In this document: piece by piece, positions 1 to 5,106 of the stretch | Layout of the letters: each line of letters opens with the position of its first letter | Position numbering within the stretch: the stretch's first letter is position 1 | Origin: Candidatus Margulisiibacteriota bacterium | GTDB taxonomy: Bacteria > Margulisbacteria > WOR-1 > O2-12-FULL-45-9 > XYB2-FULL-48-7 | Length of the DNA: 6,180 nt | Reading direction: 5' to 3' | NCBI GenBank assembly: GCA_028717325.1 | Contig: JAQUOB010000080.1 | Location: 1-6,180 of the forward strand | Notes under the pieces: generated by a model | Databases searched by the model: none | Told to the model about the DNA's origin: nothing | Seen by the model: only the letters and a program-made list of their open reading frames with translations | Program-made: the position numbers and the translations under genes

Positions 1-1
1 C

Positions 2-601
2 TCCATCCGTCTCGACTTGCCGAAGTTTACCCTGATCGGCGCCACCACCCGCATCGGTATGCTCTCGGCACCCCTGCGCGATCGCTTCGGCATCGTCAAT
101 CGACTTGAATTCTATAACCCGGAAGAACTAAAACAGATCATCAGCCGCGCCGCGCAATCGCTCGGCATCGAAATCGCCGATCAAGGGGCCGTTGAGATCG
201 CCAAACGCTCGCGCGGCACCCCGCGCATCGCCATCCGCTTCCTGCGCCGGGTGCGCGATTACACACAGGTCAAGGGCTCGGGCAAGATCAGCCCGGAGAT
301 CGCCAAACAATGCCTCGATTCGATGGAAGTCGACGAGTTCGGCTTGGACAAGATCGACCGCAAATACCTGATCACAATCATCGACAAATTCGGCGGCGGG
401 CCGGTCGGCGTCGAAACGCTGTCAGCCGGCATCTCCGAAGAAGTGGAGACCATCGAAGATGTTTACGAGCCGTACCTGATGCAGCTCGGTTTTATCGAGC
501 GAACGCCGCGCGGACGCCTGGTCACTCCGGCGGCGGCCAGCCATGTGGGCAGAAAATTGAAAACCGACAAGAACAGATCGCAAGGCCAACTATTTCAATA
601 A
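2..601 (+). CDS. ruvB: Holliday junction branch-migration helicase RuvB, C-terminal part (5' end outside window)
   Basis: RuvB is the hexameric AAA+ motor that, with RuvA, drives branch migration of Holliday junctions in recombinational repair. The frame is open from base 2, so the ttg at base 17 is an internal Leu codon and not the start. The N-terminal Walker A and B motifs lie upstream of the window. Visible parts, in order: the sensor-1 strand LIGATTR, the arginine-finger segment SAPLRDRFG, the sensor-2 helix with RGTPRIA, and the complete C-terminal winged-helix DNA-binding domain with FGGGPVGVETLSAGI, YEPYLMQLGFI and RTPRGR. The C-terminus looks intact, ending in a short basic tail. hisB follows 13 bases downstream on the same strand, so the two are probably co-transcribed. 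Family assignment is nearly certain from these motifs. Confidence 0.97.
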   Translation, partial: SIRLDLPKFTLIGATTRIGMLSAPLRDRFGIVNRLEFYNPEELKQIISRAAQSLGIEIADQGAVEIAKRSRGTPRIAIRFLRRVRDYTQVKGSGKISPEIAKQCLDSMEVDEFGLDKIDRKYLITIIDKFGGGPVGVETLSAGISEEVETIEDVYEPYLMQLGFIERTPRGRLVTPAAASHVGRKLKTDKNRSQGQLFQ

Positions 602-614
602 GGGATCAATAATA

Positions 615-1238
615 ATGAAAAGAAAAGTAAAAATAATCAGGCAGACAAAAGAAACGGATATCAGGCTGGAATTGAACATCGACGGCTCGGGCAAAAGCAA
701 GATCGACTACCCGATCCCTTTTCTCGGCCACATGCTGACGCTCTTTTCCAAGCACGGCCTCTTCGATCTTAAGCTGATCGCCAAAGGCGACCTTGAGGTC
801 GATCTCCATCATCTGGTCGAAGATACCGGGTTGGCTCTGGGGGAAGCTTTTGCCAAAGCCCTCGGCAAGAAACTGAAGATCGAGCGCTACGGCCATGCCG
901 TCGTGCCAATGGATGAATCGCTGGCGGAGGTCAAAGCCGCGGTCGATATCTCCGGCCGCCCTCACTTCACTTTCAAAGCCAAATTCCCCAAGGAACTCAT
1001 CTATGCCAAGACGGGTGAGGGCAAGATCAAGCTGTATCTCGACGCCGAGATGCTGCGTGAATTTTTCGAGTCGTTCGTTTACAAGGCAGGCATCTCTATG
1101 CACATCGATCTGGTCCGCGGCAAAAGCACTCATCATAAGATCGAAGCGATTTTCAAGGCCTTTGGCGTAGCACTCTCAAGGGCCTGTCAGATCAATCCGA
1201 GGAAAAAAGGGGTGCCGTCGACCAAAGGCCGGCTTTAG
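615..1238 (+). CDS. hisB: Imidazoleglycerol-phosphate dehydratase HisB
   Basis: This cytosolic Mn-dependent enzyme dehydrates imidazole-glycerol phosphate to imidazole-acetol phosphate in histidine biosynthesis. The 207 residues match the monofunctional form (about 195-200 aa); there is no fused histidinol-phosphatase domain. Both halves of the duplicated fold are visible. The metal-binding motifs are FLGHM (His39), DLHHLVED (63-70), RYGHA (His94), PMDES (98-102), Met-His near 163 and STHHKIEA (171-178). The C-terminus GVPSTKGRL is the usual family ending. An AAGGGAT ribosome-binding site at 600-606, overlapping the ruvB stop, supports the ATG at 615. No other his gene is in the window, so histidine genes here are at least partly scattered. 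The gene ends 9 bases from the convergent phosphoesterase gene. Confidence 0.97.
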   Translation: MKRKVKIIRQTKETDIRLELNIDGSGKSKIDYPIPFLGHMLTLFSKHGLFDLKLIAKGDLEVDLHHLVEDTGLALGEAFAKALGKKLKIERYGHAVVPMDESLAEVKAAVDISGRPHFTFKAKFPKELIYAKTGEGKIKLYLDAEMLREFFESFVYKAGISMHIDLVRGKSTHHKIEAIFKAFGVALSRACQINPRKKGVPSTKGRL

Positions 1239-1247
1239 CTGCCAATT

Positions 1248-1913
1248 TTACACGCCGGCTCGAAGCCTTTCTATCAGAGAGGCAGGCAACCCGGCAATTC
1301 TCATCTTCTCCTGGACTGCCGCGACATTGTATTCAACGCGCCGAAAAATAAAGCTCCGTTTTCCCGAATCATAGAGCCCGAAGCTGGCTCGCGGGTCGCC
1401 GTCCCTGGGCTGTCCCACCGCACCCGGATTGATTATCTCTTTCCCCTTCTCTTTCAGGCGCAGCGGTACATGCGTATGCCCGACAAAAAGCAGATCTTTA
1501 GACATTATCTCAAAAGTTGGGCTCGCTGCTTGAAGGCCAAAAATATATTCGTCCAGCGGAGAGCGCAAACTGCCGTGCACGACCTGAAAATCGGGGGATT
1601 CGAGCAATAAAGGCAGGTCGGTTAGATATTTCCTGTTGGCCTGGGTCAATTGATCCCCCGTCCATTCGATCGCGCGGCGGGCGCTGTCATTAAACCGGGA
1701 CGTGTCCATCAGGCCAACGGCGGCCTTATCGTGGTTGCCGGCGATGGCTTGGACGTTTCGCCCCCTGATCAACTGGAGGCATTCGTTGGGGTTCGGTCCG
1801 TAGCCGACGATATCGCCGGCGCAGATGAGCCGGTCGGCGGGGCGAAGCTCGCGGAGCACGACGTCAAGAGCTTCCAGATTGCCGTGGATATCTGCTATAA
1901 TCCCGTAAAGCAC
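1248..1913 (-). CDS. Calcineurin-like metallophosphoesterase family protein
   Basis: A 221-residue single-domain cytosolic phosphoesterase. The dinuclear-metal ligands of the calcineurin-like fold are all present in order: D-x-H at Asp8/His10 (IADIHGN), GD at Asp34 (CAGDIVGYGPNP), GNHD at 60-62, His113 in VVHGS, and GHTH with His146/His148. NPGAVGQPRDGDPRASFGLYD-like residues near 162-182 are typical of the small YfcE/MJ0936-like branch, whose members cleave phosphodiesters or nucleotides. The substrate here cannot be predicted. The start is a GTG: Asp8 sits just after the first beta strand, and no other start would preserve that strand. No Shine-Dalgarno sequence precedes the GTG. A TGTTATAAT extended -10 predicts that transcription begins at the GTG itself. 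It converges on hisB (9-base gap) and diverges from the UPF0280 gene (14-base gap). Confidence 0.93.
   Translation of the reverse strand: MLYGIIADIHGNLEALDVVLRELRPADRLICAGDIVGYGPNPNECLQLIRGRNVQAIAGNHDKAAVGLMDTSRFNDSARRAIEWTGDQLTQANRKYLTDLPLLLESPDFQVVHGSLRSPLDEYIFGLQAASPTFEIMSKDLLFVGHTHVPLRLKEKGKEIINPGAVGQPRDGDPRASFGLYDSGKRSFIFRRVEYNVAAVQEKMRIAGLPASLIERLRAGV
1893..1901 (+). promoter_or_regulatory. Extended -10 promoter for the UPF0280 gene
   Basis: TGCTATAAT is a perfect -10 hexamer with the TGn extension. No good -35 hexamer lies 16-18 bases upstream, which extended -10 promoters can tolerate. Transcription would start near 1908, giving a leader of about 20 bases that carries the GGGGGT ribosome-binding site. 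The element lies inside the first codons of the opposite-strand phosphoesterase gene. Confidence 0.5.
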
Positions 1914-1919
1914 GGGGGT

Positions 1920-1928
1920 ATTATAACA
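1920..1928 (-). promoter_or_regulatory. Extended -10 promoter for the phosphoesterase gene (predicted leaderless)
   Basis: On the minus strand this reads TGTTATAAT, a perfect extended -10. Counting 7 bases beyond the hexamer puts the transcription start at 1913, exactly the first base of the GTG start codon. This agrees with the absence of a Shine-Dalgarno sequence. No convincing -35 hexamer is seen. The element overlaps the leader of the divergent UPF0280 gene and includes the first base of its ATG. Confidence 0.5.
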
Positions 1929-2653
1929 TGGCCGGTGAAGAAAGGGCTTACCGCAACTACGTCAGGGCCGATGACCTGGTTAAATTTGAAGTCATCGAAA
2001 AAGAGACCGACCTTTTGATCCTCGCCGAGAAGAATCTCTACGACAAAGCCCTGACCGCCACCCTGAAATACCGTGCTCAACTCGAAATGTACTTTCAGAG
2101 CGACGAAAAATTCCTCAAAGCAGTCTCTCCCTATCGCGTTCAATATAACGCGCCGCCGATCGTCCGGGAAATGGCCCACATCACGAGGCGGGTCAAAGTT
2201 GGGCCGATGGCGGCGGTGGCCGGCGCGATCGCCGAGTATGTCGGTCGCGATCTACGCCAGTTCACCGACGAGATAATCGTGGAGAACGGCGGCGATATCT
2301 ATTTAAAGATAAACCGGCCGCGCAAGGTCGGCATCTATGCCGGCGCTTCTCCGTTTTCGGGCAAGATCGCGCTCGAAGTCGATCCCCGGCCGAAGCCTTT
2401 CTCCGTCTGCGCTTCGTCGGGCCTCACCGATCAGGCCTTTAATTTCGGCCGGGCCGACGCGGTCGTGATCATCGCCGAAAGCGCCCTGCTGGCCGACGCC
2501 GCCACCACGGCGGTCGGCAATGCGGTCAAAGAGGTTTCGGACATTGAAAACGGCCTGAAACTGGCGAAAAAGATCAGAGGATTGGACGGCGTTCTGATCA
2601 TCAAGGGCGACCAACTGGGGGCACTCGGAAAGATAAAAATAGTTCCAATGTAA
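1928..2653 (+). CDS. UPF0280 / COG2122 family protein (ApbE-related superfamily)
   Basis: A 241-residue protein recognised as UPF0280 by the N-terminal ERAYRNYV, DLVKFEV, KETDLLI pattern, the VGPMAAVAGAIAEYVG helix (91-106), ENGGDIYL (119-126), FSVCASSG around Cys161 and SALLADAATTAVGN (185-198). The family is distantly related to ApbE flavin transferases. From memory of published genetics in methanogens and Desulfovibrio, COG2122 proteins have been linked to folate-independent homocysteine formation from aspartate semialdehyde, with COG1900/DUF39 and NIL-ferredoxin proteins, perhaps as a persulfide-forming component. Neither partner is in this window, so that role is only a hypothesis. There is no signal peptide, so it is probably cytosolic. 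The ATG is preceded by a GGGGGT ribosome-binding site at 1914-1919 and an extended -10 at 1893-1901. Family assignment is firm; function is not. Confidence 0.9.
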   Translation: MAGEERAYRNYVRADDLVKFEVIEKETDLLILAEKNLYDKALTATLKYRAQLEMYFQSDEKFLKAVSPYRVQYNAPPIVREMAHITRRVKVGPMAAVAGAIAEYVGRDLRQFTDEIIVENGGDIYLKINRPRKVGIYAGASPFSGKIALEVDPRPKPFSVCASSGLTDQAFNFGRADAVVIIAESALLADAATTAVGNAVKEVSDIENGLKLAKKIRGLDGVLIIKGDQLGALGKIKIVPM

Positions 2654-2656
2654 AAT

Positions 2657-2703
2657 CCCAACCTCAAACCTCAAACTTCAAAACAAAAAAATCAAAAAAC
2701 AAA
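2657..2703. repeat. Left arm of imperfect inverted repeat flanking the S23 gene
   Basis: This A/C-rich tract, with units such as CCTCAAACCTCAAACTTC and then TCAAAACAAA, lies between the UPF0280 stop and the S23 stop. Read on the plus strand, it aligns with the minus-strand reading of 3075-3123 over about 45 bases, with several mismatches and small gaps. The shared core is CAACYTCAAAC followed by TCAAAACAA and ATCAAA. It occupies nearly all of the short intergenic space. Confidence 0.5.
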
Positions 2704-2705
2704 TA

Positions 2706-3134
2706 TTAAATCCTAAATTTATGCCCACATTTCTTTAAAATCGAACTCAAGATGCAAATAATTTCTTCGGCTTCCCTATTATCATCTGTTAAATTAACTC
2801 TATACACACTCACATCATTAACAATTCTCAACCAATATTTAGTTTCTTTTGCTTCTTTTCTCGCAATCGCAACTTTATTTACAAAATCTCTTTTTGTCAG
2901 CGCTCCGTCAGCTTCTTCGAAGTTAGCGCCAATTGATGTTCCTGCTTTTGAAAGCTGTTTTTTTATTACCTCACATTCAGCGCTGTTAGGCAAATTTCGA
3001 CATATTTGCAATATTCTTCTTGAAAACAAAAATAGTCTTTCTCTTATATCATAGATTTTTGGCTTTTGAGACTTATTCTCATTTATTTGATTATTGTTTT
3101 GATCTTGGATGTTTGAAGTTGGAAGTTCGTTCAT
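2706..3134 (-). CDS. Four-helix-bundle protein, S23 / 23S rRNA intervening-sequence (IVP) family
   Basis: A 142-residue protein. The signature QLSKAGTSIGANFEEA (60-75), then KRDFVNKVAIARKEAKETKYWLRIV (81-105), is that of the S23/TIGR02436 four-helix-bundle family. The family was first seen as ORFs inside 23S rRNA intervening sequences (Leptospira, Coxiella) and also occurs stand-alone; Avd of diversity-generating retroelements shares the fold. The biochemical role is poorly known; nucleic-acid binding is suspected. Residues 1-26 are Asn/Gln/Ser-rich, unlike the family, and are encoded by the flanking repeat arm. No in-frame alternative start occurs until Leu36, so the ATG at 3134 is kept. That ATG overlaps the secretin stop (ATGA) with no Shine-Dalgarno, suggesting coupled translation. 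The gene is much richer in A+T than its neighbours (15 G/C in the 60 bases from 2701), hinting at separate ancestry. Confidence 0.88.
   Translation of the reverse strand: MNELPTSNIQDQNNNQINENKSQKPKIYDIRERLFLFSRRILQICRNLPNSAECEVIKKQLSKAGTSIGANFEEADGALTKRDFVNKVAIARKEAKETKYWLRIVNDVSVYRVNLTDDNREAEEIICILSSILKKCGHKFRI
3075..3123. repeat. Right arm of imperfect inverted repeat flanking the S23 gene
   Basis: On the minus strand this begins TCCAACTTCAAACATCCAAG and continues TCAAAACAA, ATCAAA. It is the inverted, imperfect counterpart of 2657-2703. It encodes most of the low-complexity N-terminus of the S23 protein and begins about 8 bases after the secretin stop codon. Confidence 0.5.
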
Positions 3135-4288
3135 ATAACGTGAGGCGTGATCAGGAAGACGATTTCCGTTTTTTCTTTTTCGGTGCTCCGGTTTTGGAAA
3201 AGCAGCCCTAGCCCGGGCAGGTAGCCAAGGACCGGCACGCGGGTGATGTTCTCCCGCGTATTATCGGACAATAAGCCGCCGATCACGATCGTTTCGCCGT
3301 TTTTCACCCGGACCGTGGCGCAGGCATTGCGGGTCGAGATGACCGGGAAATCGCCGGCCGGGGTCGTCCGCCATTCCGAGATCGATGAAACCTCGGGCTG
3401 GATAAAGGTGGTTATCTCTCCGTCCTGGCCGAGCTGGGGCGTGATCTTGAGCTTGACCCCGGCGTCGATATAGTCGACCGTCCATTGGGTGGTCGATCCC
3501 GAAGTAACCGGCACGGCGAAGGGAATGCGGTTCCCGATGTTGATGAGCGCTTCTTGATTGTCGAGCGTCGCGATCCGGGGATTGGCCACGACATTGGCGC
3601 GGCTGTCGCTGATCAGCGCGTTCAAGGCGGAGACCAGATTTTCCGCCGGTGAGGTTTTTCTGGTGCTTTTGTCGGTCACGAACCTGTATGTCCCGTTCCC
3701 GTACGAGATGCCGAGCTTCTTCGAATCGCTCTGCGAAACCTCAACAACCTTGCTTTCGATCAAGATCTGGGGGATCGGCCTGTCGATCGACGCGATCAGT
3801 TTGGCAGCGTCGTCTATATCAGCCCGCCGGCCGCGAATGACCAATAAATTGGCGCGGCTGCCGCACTGGAAAGAAGCCGTAGGGATAGCTTTGGCCAGCA
3901 GTTCGGCCGTTTTGGCGGCCGAAAGATGTTTGAGCGCCACGGTTTCCAGCTCCGCCTTATAAGCCGTCTGGACAAGGTCCTGGGGGAGCGAAGAAACCAA
4001 AAGCACATCATCTTTTTTTTCATAATTAAAGCCGTTGGTCCGGAGGATATAGTCAACTGCCTCGTCCAGGGTGACGTCCTTCAAATGAATCGTCGCCTTT
4101 TTGGTTTGAGCGATCGACTGATCGCCGGACAGCACCAGATCAAAGCCCGCGCTTTTGGCCAGCGTCTGCACCACGCTGATGACTGGGGCGTCTTCGAAGT
4201 CGATACGTGCAATTTTCTCTCCGGCCGCGGCCGGCAGAGTGAAATAATATAAAGTTACAGCCAAAGACAAAAATAGAACCTTTTTCAT
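3131..4288 (-). CDS. Short secretin (PilQ/GspD family), outer-membrane channel
   Basis: A 385-residue secretin. Secretins form the gated outer-membrane ring of type IV pilus, type II and related machines. Order of parts: signal peptide (about 1-22, MKK, hydrophobic stretch, AAAG); N0/STN domain (about 25-98, FEDAPVISVVQTLAKSAGF, HLKDVTLDEAVDYIL); one N1/NolW-type domain (about 113-170, LKHLSAAKTAELLAKAI, ANLLVIRG); secretin core (about 176-385) with VVANPRIATLDNQEALINIG, GETIVIGGLL, the signature VPVLGYLPGLGLLFQ and the ending EIVFLITPHVI. There are no AMIN domains and only one N1 repeat, so it is shorter than typical PilQ or GspD. AAAGGAG about 10 bases upstream, inside the end of the PilP-like gene, supports the ATG at 4288. 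The 3-base gap to that gene indicates one operon. PilQ is favoured over GspD because of the PilP-like partner. Confidence 0.92.
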   Translation of the reverse strand: MKKVLFLSLAVTLYYFTLPAAAGEKIARIDFEDAPVISVVQTLAKSAGFDLVLSGDQSIAQTKKATIHLKDVTLDEAVDYILRTNGFNYEKKDDVLLVSSLPQDLVQTAYKAELETVALKHLSAAKTAELLAKAIPTASFQCGSRANLLVIRGRRADIDDAAKLIASIDRPIPQILIESKVVEVSQSDSKKLGISYGNGTYRFVTDKSTRKTSPAENLVSALNALISDSRANVVANPRIATLDNQEALINIGNRIPFAVPVTSGSTTQWTVDYIDAGVKLKITPQLGQDGEITTFIQPEVSSISEWRTTPAGDFPVISTRNACATVRVKNGETIVIGGLLSDNTRENITRVPVLGYLPGLGLLFQNRSTEKEKTEIVFLITPHVI

Positions 4289-4291
4289 TGC

Positions 4292-4675
4292 CTAATTTCT
4301 CCTTTCAAGAACAACGCGATCGCCATCAATCCGAATAACTTGATAATCATCAATAGTTTCTCCTTTCTCCAGGGCGAGCCCCCTCCCCCCGATCTCAAGA
4401 CAGGCTATCGGTCTGCCCCCACTGACCACCCCAACTAACCGAACATAGCCGGACGGGAGGAGGACGGGCTCACCCGCTAAACCTAAGATCAAACGTGCTG
4501 GCAAATTTTTTCGGCTGCCGTAGATAAAAATTGCCTCGCGGCTGGGGCTGGCGGAAGCTTCTTCAGAGGCAGCCGGGGCATCGTCATTATTAACGATAGT
4601 TTTACGGGGCTGGGCGGCGCAGGCCGAAAGCATAACAAGTAAGGCGAGTAATAAAAGACCGGCATTTTTCTTCAT
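4292..4675 (-). CDS. PilP-like lipoprotein, putative secretin partner
   Basis: A 127-residue lipoprotein. A KK n-region and Leu-rich core lead to the lipobox LSAC, with Cys19 as the lipidated residue. A low-complexity Asp/Ala/Ser linker follows (about 25-47). The C-terminal part (about 78-127), with VRLVGVV, ACLEIGG, LEKGETIDDYQVIRIDGDRVVLER, has the small beta-domain pattern of PilP and the GspC homology region. In those systems this domain contacts the secretin N0 domain and links it to the inner-membrane platform. The next gene, 3 bases away, is a secretin, which agrees with a pilP-pilQ order. The match is by pattern and context, so PilP-like is as far as I would go; a pilotin-type role is the alternative. 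No Shine-Dalgarno is seen before the ATG. A weak -10 (TATTAT, minus strand, 4691-4696) lies just upstream. Confidence 0.7.
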   Translation of the reverse strand: MKKNAGLLLLALLVMLSACAAQPRKTIVNNDDAPAASEEASASPSREAIFIYGSRKNLPARLILGLAGEPVLLPSGYVRLVGVVSGGRPIACLEIGGRGLALEKGETIDDYQVIRIDGDRVVLERRN

Positions 4676-4707
4676 GCGGGAGAAAGAGCAATAATATTGC
4701 CACGTTT

Positions 4708-4730
4708 ACCCTGAGCGTGCGAAGGGCTCA
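4708..4730. repeat. Short partly palindromic dispersed-type repeat (CCCTGAGC...CGAAGGG)
   Basis: The minus strand contains CCCTTCGCACGCTCAGGG, followed by TAAAC. It closely resembles the CCCTTCGACnnnGCTCAGGG-type short repeats that I recall as scattered through many environmental bacterial genomes, with the centre shortened. The arms pair imperfectly (CCCT/AGGG outer, GC/GC inner), or alternatively as TGAGC/GCTCA. It lies in the 65-base gap between the terminator and the PilP-like gene, so it may be transcribed in that gene's leader or lie upstream of its promoter. Function unknown. Confidence 0.45.
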
Positions 4731-4733
4731 AAC

Positions 4734-4762
4734 AAGAAAAAAACGGCGGATTTTCGCCGTTT
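4734..4762 (-). terminator. Rho-independent terminator of the pyrC-lipoprotein-114 aa operon
   Basis: On the minus strand, AAACGGCG (4762-4755), the loop AAAATC and CGCCGTTT (4748-4741) form a perfect 8-bp stem, followed directly by a run of T and then CTTG. The first two stem bases are also the last two bases of the TAA stop of the 114-residue gene. The plus-strand reading has no long T-run, so it acts in one direction and separates this operon from the secretin pair. Confidence 0.88.
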
Positions 4763-5105
4763 AGAACGAGGTGAATTCTCTTTTCAGTCGATCAACTATC
4801 CTTGTGCCGATAAAACCGAGGTCGGTGCGTTTGCCCAGCAGGTCATAAATTGCTCGGAGGACCTCCCGGGCTGGCGGCGATTCGTCTTTCCGCCATTTGT
4901 CATAAGCGTTGCTAAAACCCGCCTCCGCCTCTTCTTCCATCCGGTCGATCCGCCGCTCCTTTTCCTCAAATTCTTCACGCTGAACCGCCGGATAAAGCTG
5001 GGTATTCAGGGCGCGCCGCCACTCCTTCGCCCATCCCCTTTTACTTAAATATTCCCGGGCGATACGCCGGCCTTCTTCGATAGGGTTAAAGTCTTCTTCA
5101 GCCAT
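4761..5105 (-). CDS. Uncharacterised 114-residue charged, helical protein
   Basis: I do not recognise this protein. It has no signal peptide or membrane segment and no Cys or His. It is rich in Arg, Lys and Glu with predicted long helices (about 8-30, 41-70 and 78-112). The middle part, REEFEEKERRIDRMEEEAEAGF, alternates charge as an amphipathic or coiled-coil helix would, so it is probably soluble and cytosolic and may act in a complex. The ATG lies one base after the stop of the lipoprotein gene (TAATATG) without a clear Shine-Dalgarno, pointing to translational coupling. A strong terminator starts at its stop codon, so it is the last gene of the pyrC operon. Codon use and base composition resemble the neighbours, which supports a real gene. 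No function is assigned. Confidence 0.75.
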   Translation of the reverse strand: MAEEDFNPIEEGRRIAREYLSKRGWAKEWRRALNTQLYPAVQREEFEEKERRIDRMEEEAEAGFSNAYDKWRKDESPPAREVLRAIYDLLGKRTDLGFIGTRIVDRLKREFTSF

Positions 5106-5106
5106 A

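Larger units (their letters stand above)
2657..3123. mobile_element. Possible intervening-sequence-like insertion (S23 gene plus inverted ends)
   Basis: The span combines an AT-rich S23/IVP gene with imperfect inverted ends. In a minus-strand transcript the two arms could pair and enclose the coding region, which is the geometry of 23S rRNA intervening sequences. No transposase, target-site duplication or rRNA sequence is visible, so mobility is an inference from composition, gene family and end symmetry only. Confidence 0.33.

Noticed and set aside
17..19. TTG as the ruvB start
   Set aside because: The codons before it (SIRLD) match the RuvB sequence, and the ATPase Walker motifs must lie upstream.
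1226..1270. GCCGGC copies and AAAGGC/GCCTTT around the hisB/phosphoesterase convergence, as a bidirectional terminator
   Set aside because: GCCGGC is self-complementary by itself, the loop would be about 20 bases, and neither strand has a T-run after it.
1902..1916. CCCGT/ACGGG hairpin next to the UPF0280 ribosome-binding site, as a possible regulatory leader structure
   Set aside because: With the predicted transcription start near 1908, the left arm would not be transcribed, so the hairpin could not form in the mRNA.
2654..2705. A/C-rich tract as a CRISPR remnant or regular tandem array
   Set aside because: Units vary in length and sequence, there are no spacers, and the tract is better explained as the inverted counterpart of 3075-3123.
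2752..3054. Open frame on the plus strand opposite the S23 gene
   Set aside because: It is the antisense shadow of a gene with clear S23 family motifs and has no recognisable protein pattern.
4691..4696. TATTAT as the -10 of the PilP-like/secretin operon
   Set aside because: It has no TGn extension and no acceptable -35; it is noted only as a weak candidate in the gene entry.
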